Shown one piece after another: positions 34,514-44,928 of a DNA stretch of 64,000 nucleotides. Origin of the DNA: Homarus americanus (lineage: Eukaryota > Arthropoda > Malacostraca > Decapoda > Nephropidae); NCBI RefSeq assembly GCF_018991925.1, contig NW_024748870.1, positions 62,001 to 126,000 on the forward strand, in the 5' to 3' direction. The notes beneath the pieces were generated by a model, which had not been told where the DNA came from, did no database searches, and saw nothing but the letters and a program-made list of their open reading frames with translations. The position numbers and the translations under genes were made by a program. Within the stretch, counting starts at the first letter, position 1; each line of letters begins with the position of its first letter.

Positions 34514-34871
34514 ATGCCTCCTAAGAGACCAACAAGCAGTGGAAGTGGTTGTAATGCAACAAAACATAAGCATGTGACATTAACTATTTTAGAAAAGGTG
34601 TCTATATACTGATGAAATTAGACAGTGGTACATTGGTCAGGGCCTTGTGTGCAGAATATGGTGTGGGATCATCTACTGTGTACACTTTGTCATAAAGAGG
34701 TCCAGTAAGCCTGGGCTAGATTTATGCTGATGTAAGTTGTATTGGTACCAGTAATAGTATATATTATGCATTATTTTGCCTCTTTTTAACCTCGGCTTTG
34801 ATTGTTCGGAATTATCGCTAATCCGGAAATGGTCTGGTCCCAAGCTTCCCGGATTAGTGAGGTCCAACTTG
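34514..34871 (+). mobile_element. Tigger remnant with transposase N-terminus and right TIR
   Basis: ATG at 34514 opens MPPKRPTSSGSGCNATKHKH, then VTLTILEK. After a stop the reading continues KLDSGTLVRALCAEYGVGSS, TVYTL, a clear Tigger first HTH. It runs into a terminal repeat CCGGATTAGTGAGGTCCAACTTG-TA. The left TIR was not found (perhaps before 34290), so the element is incomplete or its left end diverged. Confidence 0.65.
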
Positions 34872-35541
34872 TAATAGATAATTAATTTGCTTAAATGCTT
34901 ACGCACCTAGTAGTTCAGACGAGATGACAAAAAAAAAGGGAATTTGAACGACTTGTTAAGTTACTGGTCTATCAGGAACTTAATTTTGGCGTAATGTGGG
35001 TAAATCTATCTCTTAAACTGAGACTGGTTTACTTACCCAAAATTCATAAAAAATTACCTCAGGGTAAATTAGTAAAATCACCAAACATAAACAATGATAG
35101 ATTTGTTGTTTTGGAGAAAACTATATAACTATTAAAATATTTTCACAAATAAACAGTCACATGACTGAATAAGGATGCCATGCAGAGACCGAAGAGACGC
35201 CACGTACGGCAGACCTCCTCAAGCCACCGAGAGTGCTGCAAGACAATAAACCTCACAGATGTACAGACAACACTCATGAATTTGAGATGGTCCAAGGCCT
35301 TCAAACAACCAATTGTACGTCTGCTGTAGTTTATAAGGGACGACCTGATACTGTTCCTGGTGCTAATACAGGAACAATCTAGTTGAGTTATTTATTTTGG
35401 CCATAACATTTAGGGTACAATAAAAACATCCTTGTGGTATAACACAAGATATTTAACACTACACTCATCATCATCTACCATCTGGTAAAGGCTAGTAACA
35501 TGGTTAAATTATAATAGTAGACCTTTTGATATATGCTTATA
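34872..35541. other. No gene recognised
   Basis: Unique AT-rich sequence with one GC-richer patch (35165-35290) that has no splice-bounded ORF I could support. No tandem repeat or terminal inverted repeat was seen. Confidence 0.5.
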
Positions 35542-35759
35542 CAGGTAGACAACAATTTATCCCATATTCCGAAAACCTCTGAAAATCGAGTTTTTTTTTT
35601 GTGGAGCAATTTTTTTTTTTTTTAAACAGGGATTAGCCCACCCAGGCATGGATCACTGACTCACATCGGGACCTGGGGGGAGAAAATGTAATAATAATAC
35701 TAATTATAATAATAATTATTCATAGTAAATAAAAAATTTAATAAAAACCACCAAAATAA

Positions 35760-35821
<62 letters not shown>

Positions 35822-35860
35822 TAATAATAATAATAATAATAAATAAAACAAAATAATAAA

Positions 35861-35920
<60 letters not shown>

Positions 35921-36070
35921 GAAATACAAGAATGAAAAAAGATAAAAAGTGAGAAACACGACCTAGACCTATGAATTATTATTATTATTATTATTATCAT
36001 TATTATATTATTATTATTATATTTTCGCCCTCAGGCCCCAATGTGGGTCAGTGATTGTGCCTGGGTAGGC

Positions 36071-36103
<33 letters not shown>

Positions 36104-36184
36104 TAACCATTCTGAAAACCGAAAAATTCCTTAAACCGAAATGCCTCCGGCCCCAAGGATTTCGGATAAGGGATTGTCAACCTG
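35542..36184. mobile_element. D2: D-family element, nearly foldback, with (AAT)n core
   Basis: Ends CAGGTAGACAACAATTTATC and GGATAAGGGATTGTCAACCTG, flanked by TA. Inside the left end: T-run, reversed SINE-like motif (35629-35692), then AAT repeats. Inside the right end: ATT repeats, forward SINE-like motif (36022-36075), then a run of about 26 A. The two halves are thus roughly inverted copies around the microsatellite. Unlike D1 no transposase codons remain. Confidence 0.85.
35753..35925. repeat. (AAT)n microsatellite
   Basis: Long, nearly pure AAT runs, broken once near 35835-35865. Ile/Leu/Tyr-only ORFs on the minus strand come from this repeat and are not genes. Confidence 0.97.
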
Positions 36185-36281
36185 TATTAGGGTATTCCAC
36201 TGAATCAGTTAATAGATTACTGTACAGTACTCTAGTTTAATAATTATATAGAAAGTGTAATTACTTTTCAGAAAATTAGAC

Positions 36282-36531
36282 AGTGTGGCTGTGGTGAAGT
36301 TGTTTAGAACTGTGGTAGGGTAGGGCCTCGTTGTGTGGCTGTGGTGAAGTTGTTTAGAACTGTGGTAGGGTAGGGCCTTGTTGTGTGGCTGTGGTGAAGT
36401 TGTTTAGAACTGTAGTAGGGTAGGGCCTCGTTGTGTGGCTGTGGTGAAGTTGTTTAGAACTGTGGTAGGGTAGGGCCTTGTTGTGTGGCTGTGGTGAAGT
36501 TGTTTAGAACTGTGGTAGGGTAGGGCCTTAT
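36282..36531. repeat. 50-bp minisatellite, five units
   Basis: Unit TTGTGTGGCTGTGGTGAAGT, TGTTTAGAACTGTGGTAGGG, TAGGGCCT(C/T)G. Units differ at only one or two positions, suggesting recent expansion. Confidence 0.95.
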
Positions 36532-36881
36532 CTTCCTAATCTGTGTATTTGTTTAGGGTCACAGTCATTTCACTAAAAAATTATTCAGGTGTAAATCACT
36601 ATTCCAAATTATTTCTGCTTCAATACAGCAGCGCAGACCAGCAGGGACATTACCTCTGCCGACTCCCGTATTTGTAAACTTCGGTTGAGTGAATTGGCAG
36701 TCAACATGACGTCAGTTATCAGGGTTCACATGCATTTCATTTTTTTATATATATTTTTTTTTTGCATCATTTGAGAGATGAATCTTCTACAAATTTATAT
36801 TTAGTGAATAAATAAGAGAAATAAAAATTTCTTGGAAAAATGACGAGTTGAACTGGGAGAAAATGTTTTTCAGGCTCTGAA
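36532..36881. other. No gene seen
   Basis: AT-rich, mostly unique sequence with a short T-rich run near 36740-36765. Nothing recognisable. Confidence 0.5.
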
Positions 36882-37190
36882 CTAGGGATGTAACGATGTA
36901 TCGGTACTTGGCATTGATGTGACAATGTCAAAAGCCAATCGAGGGATGAACTGAATGTCTCCTCTTTCTGTTCGAGGCCCACTGACCTCTTGGCTCAATT
37001 GTTTTGATTTATTTTTCAACATCATCCACTCCTCAAAGATCTTGACCACTGTGTCAGTTATGTAAGCTTGAGGTAATACTGTGTGTGCTTCCCCCAAAAG
37101 TCCTTTAATGCATCTGCAGTTAGAGAAGCACTTTCCCTCACAGTTTTCTTCTCCATCAACTAACAGCATGTGAGGATGAAACTTCACCAT
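36882..37190 (-). pseudogene. Possible repeat-derived coding fragment with an FDI-type motif
   Basis: The minus-strand ORF reads VLPQAYITDTVVKIFEEWMM, LKNKSKQLSQEVSGPRTERG, DIQFIPRLAFDIVTS. The spacing of a basic helix before a (L)FDI block loosely recalls a multicopy protein of crustacean genomes with an LFDIAH-like motif; this is a memory-based impression. It lies 276 bp downstream (gene sense) of exon 37466-37653, but I found no acceptor or donor that would place it in that transcript. Confidence 0.25.
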
Positions 37191-37277
37191 GTAGAGACCT
37201 TCAAATATTGTTAGATGAAGCTGTTTTTTAATGAATTATTTGATCTTTATTTAGAATGTTTTGGGGAGGTGCCACAA

Positions 37278-37280
<3 letters not shown>

Positions 37281-37349
<69 letters not shown>

Positions 37350-37360
37350 TATTATCATTG
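37281..37360. repeat. (ATT)n microsatellite
   Basis: About 23 nearly perfect ATT units with small interruptions at the right end. Confidence 0.97.
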
Positions 37361-37465
37361 ATGTTTATGCTAGTGATACAAAAACAGACCAAGCTTAGGA
37401 CTGAAAGGGTTAAATAACTAAACTCACAACACTCAAAGATCATAACCAACTTTAAGTTAACTTAC

Positions 37466-37653
37466 CTGTAGTCCAGCTTAGTGACATGCTCTTCCTAAGA
37501 TTAAGAACCTTATGTAGCTTTTCCCAATATGGAGCACCAACTGGGTTCTGGACCTTCCGGCTCCCACGAGGAGGTGACCAAGGTTTCATTTTTCGAGTAT
37601 TATACTGGGTGAGGAGGGTCTTGAACTGCCCATACACTTGCTCACTGGTGTAC
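37466..37653 (-). CDS. Exon c of putative host gene: second half of Myb/SANT-like domain
   Basis: Acceptor TTGCCTGTTATAG (AG at 37655-37654), donor GTAAGT at 37465. The 188-bp exon begins with one base that completes a Gly codon, then YTSEQVYGQFKTLLTQYNTR, KMKPWSPPRGSRKVQNPVGA and PYWEKLHKVLNLRKSMSLSW. The motif GYGYTSEQVYGQFKTLLTQY across the exon junction is the typical third helix of Myb/SANT-like (MADF/trihelix-type) DNA-binding domains, with the first helices in exon 49911-50058. It exits in phase 1, matching 20235-20422. A 64-bp minisatellite begins at the acceptor itself. Confidence 0.75.
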
Positions 37654-37812
37654 CTATAACAGGCAACACAACATTATTGACATATTATATAGCTTATTTA
37701 CAGGTAGTGTAGTGTACCTATAACAGGCAACACAACATTATTGACATATTATATAGCTTATTTACAGGTAATGTAGTGTACCTATAACAGGCAACACAAC
37801 ATTATTGACATA
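37652..37812. repeat. 64-bp minisatellite containing the exon acceptor, first part
   Basis: The unit is ACCTATAACAGGCAACACAA, CATTATTGACATATTATATA, GCTTATTTACAGGTAGTGTA, GTGT. Its first copy overlaps the 3' splice site of exon 37466-37653, so every unit carries a copy of that acceptor (GCCTGTTATAG-GTA on the minus strand). It is interrupted by B5 at 37813 and resumes at 40291. Confidence 0.9.
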
Positions 37813-40290
37813 CAGTTGTACCCCACTTAACGCGGTCAATAGAACCCAGAGGGTCCCGCGTGAAGTGAAATCCCCGTTAAGTGAACAACAGAACATATGG
37901 GATTAATTCCAATAGAAACCGGCCCGACCCCCAAACTCCACTTTTGGAAGACACATAACTATGTTGTAGTAAAAATAACATCTTAATTTTATGATGGCAC
38001 ATGCACACAATTAATACTTAAGAGAAATAGAGAAATACAGTCGCCAAGTTAATGTCCATTCAAATAATGGACTCAACTCTCTCCCCCTCTTCTCACACTA
38101 CACTGCTGGCTCTTCCCCCTGAGAAATTTTTGGGGGAAAACCAATAAATTTTAATAAATAATACCTCAAACTAAAGTTAGGATAATACAATTGACATTGC
38201 TGGATTCCTTGTAAGACCAGGAATATTTTGAATATAAATGTCATATATTTTGCACAAAAGATAACATAGTTACTCAGAGAAGACATTTTATCTAAAATTT
38301 GTATGTCTAATGCAAAATATATGATGTTTATATTCAAAATGATCACCAAATTATAAGAATTCCAGCAATGTAAATTATATTCTGGCCGGGTAATTTGTAT
38401 GAATTTTATGAGCTAAAACAAATATCTTCAGTTAATAAAAAAAAAATATTCTTCAGGACACTATCTGTCAATCAAAGTACCCCACCTTGCCTCCCCCCCT
38501 CTTCCAACCGCGCGGTCAGTCCCAACCCTCCCCCCCACCCCCCACCAATCCTCCCTTCAAGAGATGTGGGTGAAAAAAATAAATTTTAACATTTTGTATT
38601 AAATAATACCTCAGATTAAAGTTAGGATAATATAATTGACATTGCTGGATTCCTTGTAAGACCAGGAATATTTTGAATATAAATGTCATATATTTTGCAC
38701 AAAAGAGAACATATCTACTCAGAGAAAACATTTTATCTAAAATTTGTATGTCTAATGCAAAATATATGATGTTTATATTCAAAATGATCATCAAATTATA
38801 AGAATTCCAGCAATGTAAATTATATTCTGACCGGGTAATTTGTATGAATTTTATGAGCTAAAACAAATATCTTCAGTTAATAAAAAAAAAAAATATTCTT
38901 CACAGGGTAACAGATGGTCGGTCGGTCACTCCCTCCCCCCCACCTCCCACCAACCGTCCCAAGGAGATGTGTGGGATAACCAGAATATTTAACTTTTTAG
39001 TAATAAATAATACTTCAAACTAAAGTTAGGATAATATAATTGACATTGCTGGATTCCTTGTAAGACCAGGAATATTTTGAATATAAATGTCATATATTTT
39101 GTACAAAAGATAACATATTTACTCAGAGAAAACATTTTATCTAAAATTTGTATGTCTAATGCAAAATATATGATGTTTATATTCAAAATGATCACCAAAT
39201 TATAAGAATTCCAGCAATGTAAATTATATTCTGGCCGGGTAATTTGTATGAATTTTATGAGCTAAAACAAATATCTTCAGTTAATAAAAAAAAAAATATT
39301 CTTCAGGACACTATCTGTCAATCAAAGTACCCCACCTTGCCTCCCCCCTCTTCCAACCGCGCGGTCAGTCCCAACCCTCCCCCCCCACCCCCCACCAATC
39401 CTCCCTTCAAGAGATGTTGGGTGAAAAAAATAAATTTTAACATTTTGTATTAAATAATACCTCAGATTAAAGTTAGGATAATATAATTGACATTGCTGGA
39501 TTCCTTGTAAGACCAGGCATATTTTGAATATAAATGTCATATATTTTGCACAAAAGAGAACATATCTACTCAGAGAAAACATTTTATCTAAAATTTGTAT
39601 GTCTAATGCAAAATATATGATGTTTATATTCAAAATGATCATCAAATTATAAGAATTCCAGCAATGTAAATTATATTCTGACCGGGTAATTTGTATGAAT
39701 TTTATGAGCTAAAACAAATATCTTCAGTTAATAAAAAAAAAAATATTCTTCACAGGGTAACAGATGGTCGGTCGGTCACTCCCTCCCCCCCACCTCCCAC
39801 CAACCGTCCCAAGGAGATGTGTGGGATAACCAGAATATTTAACTTTTTAGTAATAAATAATACTTCAAACTAAAGTTAGGATAATATAATTGACATTGCT
39901 GGATTCCTTGTAAGACCAGGAATATTTTGAATATAAATGTCATATATTTTGTACAAAAGATAACATATTTACTCAGAGAAAACATTTTATCTAAAATTTG
40001 TATGTCTAATGCAAAATATATGATGTTTATATTCAAAATGATCACCAAATTATAAGAATTCCAGCAATGTAAATTATATTCTGGCCGGGTAATTTGTATG
40101 AATTTTATGAGCTAAAACAGGCAGTCAGGCAGGGTGGCGGGTGGGGCAAATCTAAAAATAGCGTCTCGAGCCGGACACTCACCGCGTATATGTGGAAAAA
40201 ATCCGTGTTAAGTGAAAGTTCAGCTCTGGCGAGGCACTGCGTATATGAAAAAACGCGTTAAGTGAAACCGCGTTAGGCGGGATAATACTG
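37813..40290 (+). mobile_element. B5: B-family element with five foldback units
   Basis: CAGTTGTACCCCACTTAACG to GCGTTAGGCGGGATAATACTG, TA-flanked, 2478 bp: the longest B element here. Five units start about 38156, 38606, 39000, 39450 and 39846. Spacings alternate between about 450 and 395 bp, so an 850-bp dimer (about 38395-39240) is repeated almost identically at 39244-40090. For example, the minus ORFs at 38989-39198 and 39839-40048 have the same translation. It was inserted in the 64-bp minisatellite at GACA-TA-TTATATAG. Confidence 0.92.
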
Positions 40291-40512
40291 TATTATATAG
40301 CTTATTTACAGGTAGTGTAGTGTACCTATAACAGGCAACACAACATTATTGACATTATATAGCTTATTTACAGGTAGTGTAGTGTACCTATAACAGGCAA
40401 CACAACATTATTGACATATTATATAGCTTATTTACAGGGAGTGTAGTGTACCTATAACAGGCAACACAACATTATTGACATATTATATAGCTTATTTACA
40501 GGTAGTGTAGTG
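40291..40512. repeat. 64-bp minisatellite, second part
   Basis: Continuation of the array after B5, about 3.5 units, one lacking four bases. It ends in a GTGTGT run at 40511-40535. Confidence 0.9.
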
Positions 40513-40535
40513 TGTGTTTGTGTGTGTGTATGTGT

Positions 40536-41095
40536 CACACACAGGGTGGTGAAATGCATCTAGTGTGGCAGCATTATGTTAGTGTTAAGGTGCAAGCACT
40601 GCTTGCTCCCTCTTGCTTTCAGCTGCTGCCGCTGGTTAGTCCTCGTGGCGAACAGGGAAGCAATTTGCATAAGTCTTCCCCTGCCAGTACACAGCCTCCC
40701 CACCATCAAGACTCCTGCTGTGCCTCCTCGTGGCAACACACAGTAACTGGGTGCCTCGTGGGCCCAGGCTAGACCAGCAGGGGATCTCGGAGTAGCAGTG
40801 GGCCCTAGAGGGATGGCGCATAAGCTCACTGGCATGTGGACACATTCTGGCACCTACCAGCCATTGCCCCGCTGCCTTGCGGATTAACCTTGGTAGGTAT
40901 AAGGCTACGGGAGTAAGCCCTAACAAAAAAACCTGTGGGGAGCTTCGCATCAAGCAGACATGCTTACAGAGCTCCAATAAGACACCAACGGCAGTGTAGG
41001 CGGAAGAGGTGACCACCATGGGAACCCAACGACTACGCCGGCGGACTAAGGTGTGTTGGTCCTTTTTTATAGATATATATCACACAAATATATAT
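40536..41095 (+). mobile_element. GC-rich fragment, possibly a LINE 5' end
   Basis: GC content jumps over about 500 bp. Near its right end ATGGGAACCCAACGACTACG encodes MGTQRLRRRTKV, which resembles the lead-in to the endonuclease of RTE-like LINEs (RRRTK then a G/W-NVRT block that is absent here). Sequence then changes to AT repeats before A2. Assignment is tentative and no gene is intact. Confidence 0.35.
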
Positions 41096-41372
41096 ACAGG
41101 TAGTCCTCGACTTACGACCAACTCGATTGTACAACCATCCGGACATACAACCGCCTCGGTCGTACCAAAAAATTTTCAAATTAGGTACGTATTTTCCAGC
41201 ACCGAAACGTTTCCTTCCCGTACGAGAGCGTGGCGTGGGCTGGGCCGCCTCGTGGTGTACAGTGTCCACGCCATAGCACGCTCAGTTGGTGTTTGGCCGT
41301 CGTTGTTGTCGGTAGTGATCGCGTTGTGTACTGACAATATTTTCAATATTTTCTGTTCTAATTCCCTTTGAA

Positions 41373-43380
41373 ATGACTGGCAAGCGCAAAAGTGAGAGTT
41401 CTGGTAGTGCTCCGAAGAACAAATTGCAGAGGCATTTGCTACTACAGTTGTACCCCACTTAACGCGGTCAATTGAACCCAGAGGGTCCCGCGTTAAGTGA
41501 AATCCGCGTTAAGTGAACAACAGAACATATGGGATTAATTCCAATAGAAACCGGCCCGACCCCCAAACTCCACTTTTTGAAGGCACATACCTATGTTGTA
41601 GTAAAAATAACATCTTAATTTTATGATGGTACATGCACACAATTAATACTTAAGAGAAATAGAGAAATACAGTCGCCAAGTTAATGTCCATTCAAATAAT
41701 GGACTCAACTCCCTCCCCCTCTCACACTACACAGCCGGCTAACAGATGGTCGGTCGGTCCCTCCCTCCCTCCCCCCCCCCACCCCCCACCAACCGTCCCA
41801 AGGAGATGTGTGGGATAACCTCAAACTAAAGTTAGGAAAATATAATTGACATTGCTGGATTCCTTGTAAGACCAGGAATATTTTGAATATAAATGTCATA
41901 TATTTTGCACAAAAGATAACATAGTTACCTAGAGAAAAATTTTTATCTAAAAATTGTAAGTTTAAAGCAAAATATATGATGTTTATATTCAAAATGATCA
42001 CCAAATTATAAGAATTCCAGCAATGTAAATTATATTCTGACCGGGTAATTTGTATGAATTTTATGAGCTAAAACAAATATCTTCAGTTAATAAAAAAAAA
42101 ATAATCTTCACGACACTATCTGTCAATCAAAGTACCCCACCTTGCCTCCCCCCCTCTTCCAACCGCGCGGTCAGTCCCAACCCTCCCCCCCACCCCCCAC
42201 CAATCCTCCCTTCCAGAGTTTTTAACATTTAGTATTAAATAATACCTCAGATTAAAGTTAGGATAATATAATTGACATTGCTGGATTCCTTGTAAGACCA
42301 GGAATATTTTGAATATAAATGTCATATATTTTGCACAAAAGATACCATAGTTACCTAGAGAAAAATTTTTATCTAAAAATTGTAAGTTTAAAGCAAAATA
42401 TATGATGTTTATATTCAAAATGATCACCAAATTATAAGAATTCCAGCAATGTAAATTATATTCTGACCGGGTAATTTGTATGAATTTTATGAGCTAAAAC
42501 AAATATCTTCAGTTAATAAAAAAAAATAATAATTCTTCACAGGGTAACAGATGGTCGGTTGGTCCCTCCCTCCCCCCCACCCCCCACCAACCGTCCCAAG
42601 GAGATGTGTGGGATAACCACTAAATTTTAATAAATAATACCTCAAACTAAAGTTAGGATAATATAATTGACATTGCTGGATTCCTTGTAAGACCAGGAAT
42701 ATTTTGAATATAAATGTCATATATTTTGCACAAAAGATACCATAGTTACCTAGAGAAAAATTTTTATCTAAAAATTGTAAGTTTAAAGCAAAATATATGA
42801 TGTTTATATTCAAAATGATCACCAAATTATAAGAATTCCAGCAATGTAAATTATATTCTGGCCTGGTAATTTGTATGAATTTTATGAGCTAAAACAGGCA
42901 GTCAGGCAGGGTGGCGGGTGGGGCAAATCTAAAAATAGCGTCTCGGACACTCACCGCGTATATGTGGAAAAAATCCGCGTTAAGTGAAAGTTCAGCTTTG
43001 GCAAGGCACCGCGTATATGCGAAAACGCGTTAAGTGAAACCGCGTTAGGCGGGGTAAAACTGTATTAATAAGGGATGCAAATGTTTGATGAAATGGGTAA
43101 AAATGTTGAGCGTTTAGCAAAAGTTGACAGACTGATCCAAGATGCACTTGCTTGCTACAGGGAAATTTACAATGAAAAGAAAAGGCAAACTGTGCAGTCT
43201 AAATTGGACATATGTTTTAAGGAGTCCGCTACTGCTGTCTCCTCACACCCCACCAGTGCTGCCTCTTCACTCCCTAAAGATGATCCAATACCTTCAACAT
43301 GCAAGTATGTTAGCCTGTCTGAAGAAAGCGACATTGATGACCCACCCAGCCCTGTCTCCTCCTCTGCTTCATCCAATTAA
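41373..43380 (+). pseudogene. Deleted Tigger transposase in A2
   Basis: The N-terminal 18 codons (41373-41430) join a C-terminal segment split by B6 (41455-43062). The segment resumes 43075-43380 as MQMFDEMGKNVERLAKVDRL, IQDALACYREIYNEKKRQTV and a Ser/Pro-rich acidic tail (SEESDIDDPPSP). This tail is in a better-preserved frame than that of A1. There it shows what A1 lost by frameshift and by a deletion before 6150. It cannot encode an active enzyme. Confidence 0.8.
41455..43062 (+). mobile_element. B6: B-family element with three foldback units
   Basis: CAGTTGTACCCCACTTAACG to GCGTTAGGCGGGGTAAAACTG, TA-flanked, 1608 bp. Units start about 41820, 42236 and 42636. The AAATTGTAAGTTTAAAGC variant is shared by all three, so they were homogenised within this copy. 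Confidence 0.92.
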
Positions 43381-43607
43381 TGTAGTCTCCATGTTGAATT
43401 AAAAATTATTGGGGCCCCGTGTGCATTCAGATGACTACATTAAAGGTAAGTGCACAGCAACACTGTATCCATTCTTCATTACTTGTACTGAACTGTATTT
43501 CATTTTAGATTATATATGTATTATTTTTTGCATTTCCGACTTACGACCAATTCGACATACGACCTGGATTTAGGTCCCTAACCCCGTCGTAAGTCGGGGA
43601 CTGCCTG

Positions 43608-43982
43608 TATTAGTTATGGAATTAATAAGTGGCAGGGCTGAAGTAAACACTTTGCTGGTTTTTCTGTATTGTAGAAAAATATAGTTTTACAGGTACTGAG
43701 TTCAGTTGAGAATATATTGTACCTTCTCTGCTAAGGGAAGCGTCTTAGTGCACTTGTATAGGAGAACATTTAAGTGAGGTGTTCACTGGGTAACAAGTGA
43801 TATGAGTCTGCCCGCTCTCTCCTCTCGCTCAGGCGTGAGACGCAAGGAGAGCGGGAGAGGTATTTGCTAAATCAGCTTGACCTGGCTCAACCTCTGATGA
43901 AGTTATTGACCTCAGCATGTATGACATGAACAACACTGAGTCATTGTTGAATAACTTCGTGAATAACTACCCAGTGATTGTT
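43608..43982. other. No gene seen
   Basis: Mixed-composition sequence with a short inverted CTCTC/GAGAG block (43815-43860: CTCTCTCCTCTCGC and GCGGGAGAG). No repeat family assigned. Confidence 0.45.
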
Positions 43983-44335
43983 GTTTAACTTAGTGAACTT
44001 CGACTCGGTCAACAGGGAACTCCTCTGGTGGACAGCCATTTTGGCTGCCCACCAAAATTCATCGCGATTGTGAGGCAACTCCACGATGGCATGAACGGCA
44101 GTGTCCTGCACAACGGCACCCAGTCTGAGTTCTTCCCCATCCAAACACGGGTTAAACAAGGGTGTGTACCGGTACCAACTCTCTTTCCATTTTCTTGGCT
44201 GCCTTCCTTACTCATGCCAGTGCCAATATAGACGGCAGGGTGGACGTAGGGTACCGGGTGAAGGGTCTTTTCAACATAAGACGACTCCAGGCAGGAACAA
44301 ACGTGTCGGCAGCTTCCATTACTGAGGCCGCATAC
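43983..44335 (+). pseudogene. LINE reverse transcriptase fragment
   Basis: Plus-strand reading FGCPPKFIAIVRQLHDGMNG, then FFPIQTRVKQGCV (the palm PQG-like block), then, after a one-base slip near 44170, FLAAFLTHASANIDGRVDVG and YRVKGLFNIRRLQAGTNVSA. This is a widespread non-LTR RT segment between the FD and YADD blocks; the catalytic Asp pair is not present. No ends were identified. It abuts the DIRS-like remnant, which reads on the other strand. Confidence 0.75.
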
Positions 44336-44928
44336 TCAAAACGCCTCATCAGTTATGTACAGTCGCACACATACGGTACCGTAACTTACAGACTGTTTAC
44401 AGTCCTGTAAATTTCTCATACAATCTTCGAAAGAGTTTCCCACTACAAGCCACTCGTCTAGATAAACAAAGGTTTTTACGCCCTCCTTCGCAAGGATCTC
44501 TCTGGGGATGTTCGCCAGTTTTGTAAACACTTTTGGTGCAATCGTCAGGCCGAATTGGCATCACTGTGAATTGAAACTTTCTGTACCTGGGGGCAACAGG
44601 AACGTGATAATTGGCATCTTCGAGATCCACTTTAAGATCCAAGCATTGGGCGGAAGTAGTCGTCTCAGATGATCGTAAGTGAGCATCTTGAATCTTTTTT
44701 TTTTTTTTTAATAAATTTGTTCAGGACTGAAAGATCCAAAATCCATCGTAATTTGTTGCTGCCTTTCTTGGGGACCGGGAATAGGCGAGACATGAAACAT
44801 TTCTCTGACTGTAACAGTTCTAGGACACCTCTGTTTAATAGTTGAATTACAAATTCTTTAAGTAAGGGGGGTTGGTTTTTTACCCTTTTTTTGGAAACAA
44901 TAGGGGAGGGCGCCTCAACCAAGTCCAT
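44336..44928 (-). pseudogene. DIRS-like retroelement, reverse transcriptase
   Basis: Minus-strand reading: SRLFPVPKKGSNKLRWILDL, SVLNKFIKK, a poly(K) slip at a T run (44694-44710), then DLKVDLEDANYHVPVAPRYR. After frameshifts come FTKLANIPREILAKEGVK and TFVYLDEWLVVGNSFEDCM. The D(L/A)xxAY/N-HVPV and YLD(D/E)W patterns suit DIRS1-type RT. The second catalytic Asp reads Glu (YLDEW). RNase H, methyltransferase and tyrosine recombinase regions are missing: the element is cut off at about 44336. Confidence 0.75.

Larger units (their letters stand above)
41097..43607 (+). mobile_element. A2: internally deleted Tigger carrying B6
   Basis: CAGGTAGTCCTCGACTTACG and GTAAGTCGGGGACTGCCTG, TA-flanked. 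Without B6 it is about 901 bp, so it lacks most of the transposase present in A1. The coding remnant starts at 41373 (MTGKRKSESSGSAPKNKL). It then jumps directly to the C-terminal segment that A1 has at 5988, without the HTH or catalytic regions. B6 is inserted at the GCTAC-TA within this segment. Confidence 0.9.

Noticed and set aside
35716..36000. Ile/Leu/Tyr-rich minus ORFs
   Set aside because: Translation of (AAT)n.
36882..37190. Additional coding exon of the Myb/SANT-like gene
   Set aside because: No AG/GT borders with fitting phase, and exon 37466-37653 already joins exon 20235-20422 in phase.
11142..42825. Recurrent minus ORFs starting MVIILNINIIYFALDIQ and plus ORFs starting MYEFYELKQISSVNK
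   Set aside because: They occur only within foldback units, are the two arms of the palindrome, differ by frameshifts between copies and extend into C-rich spacers. Treated as non-coding.
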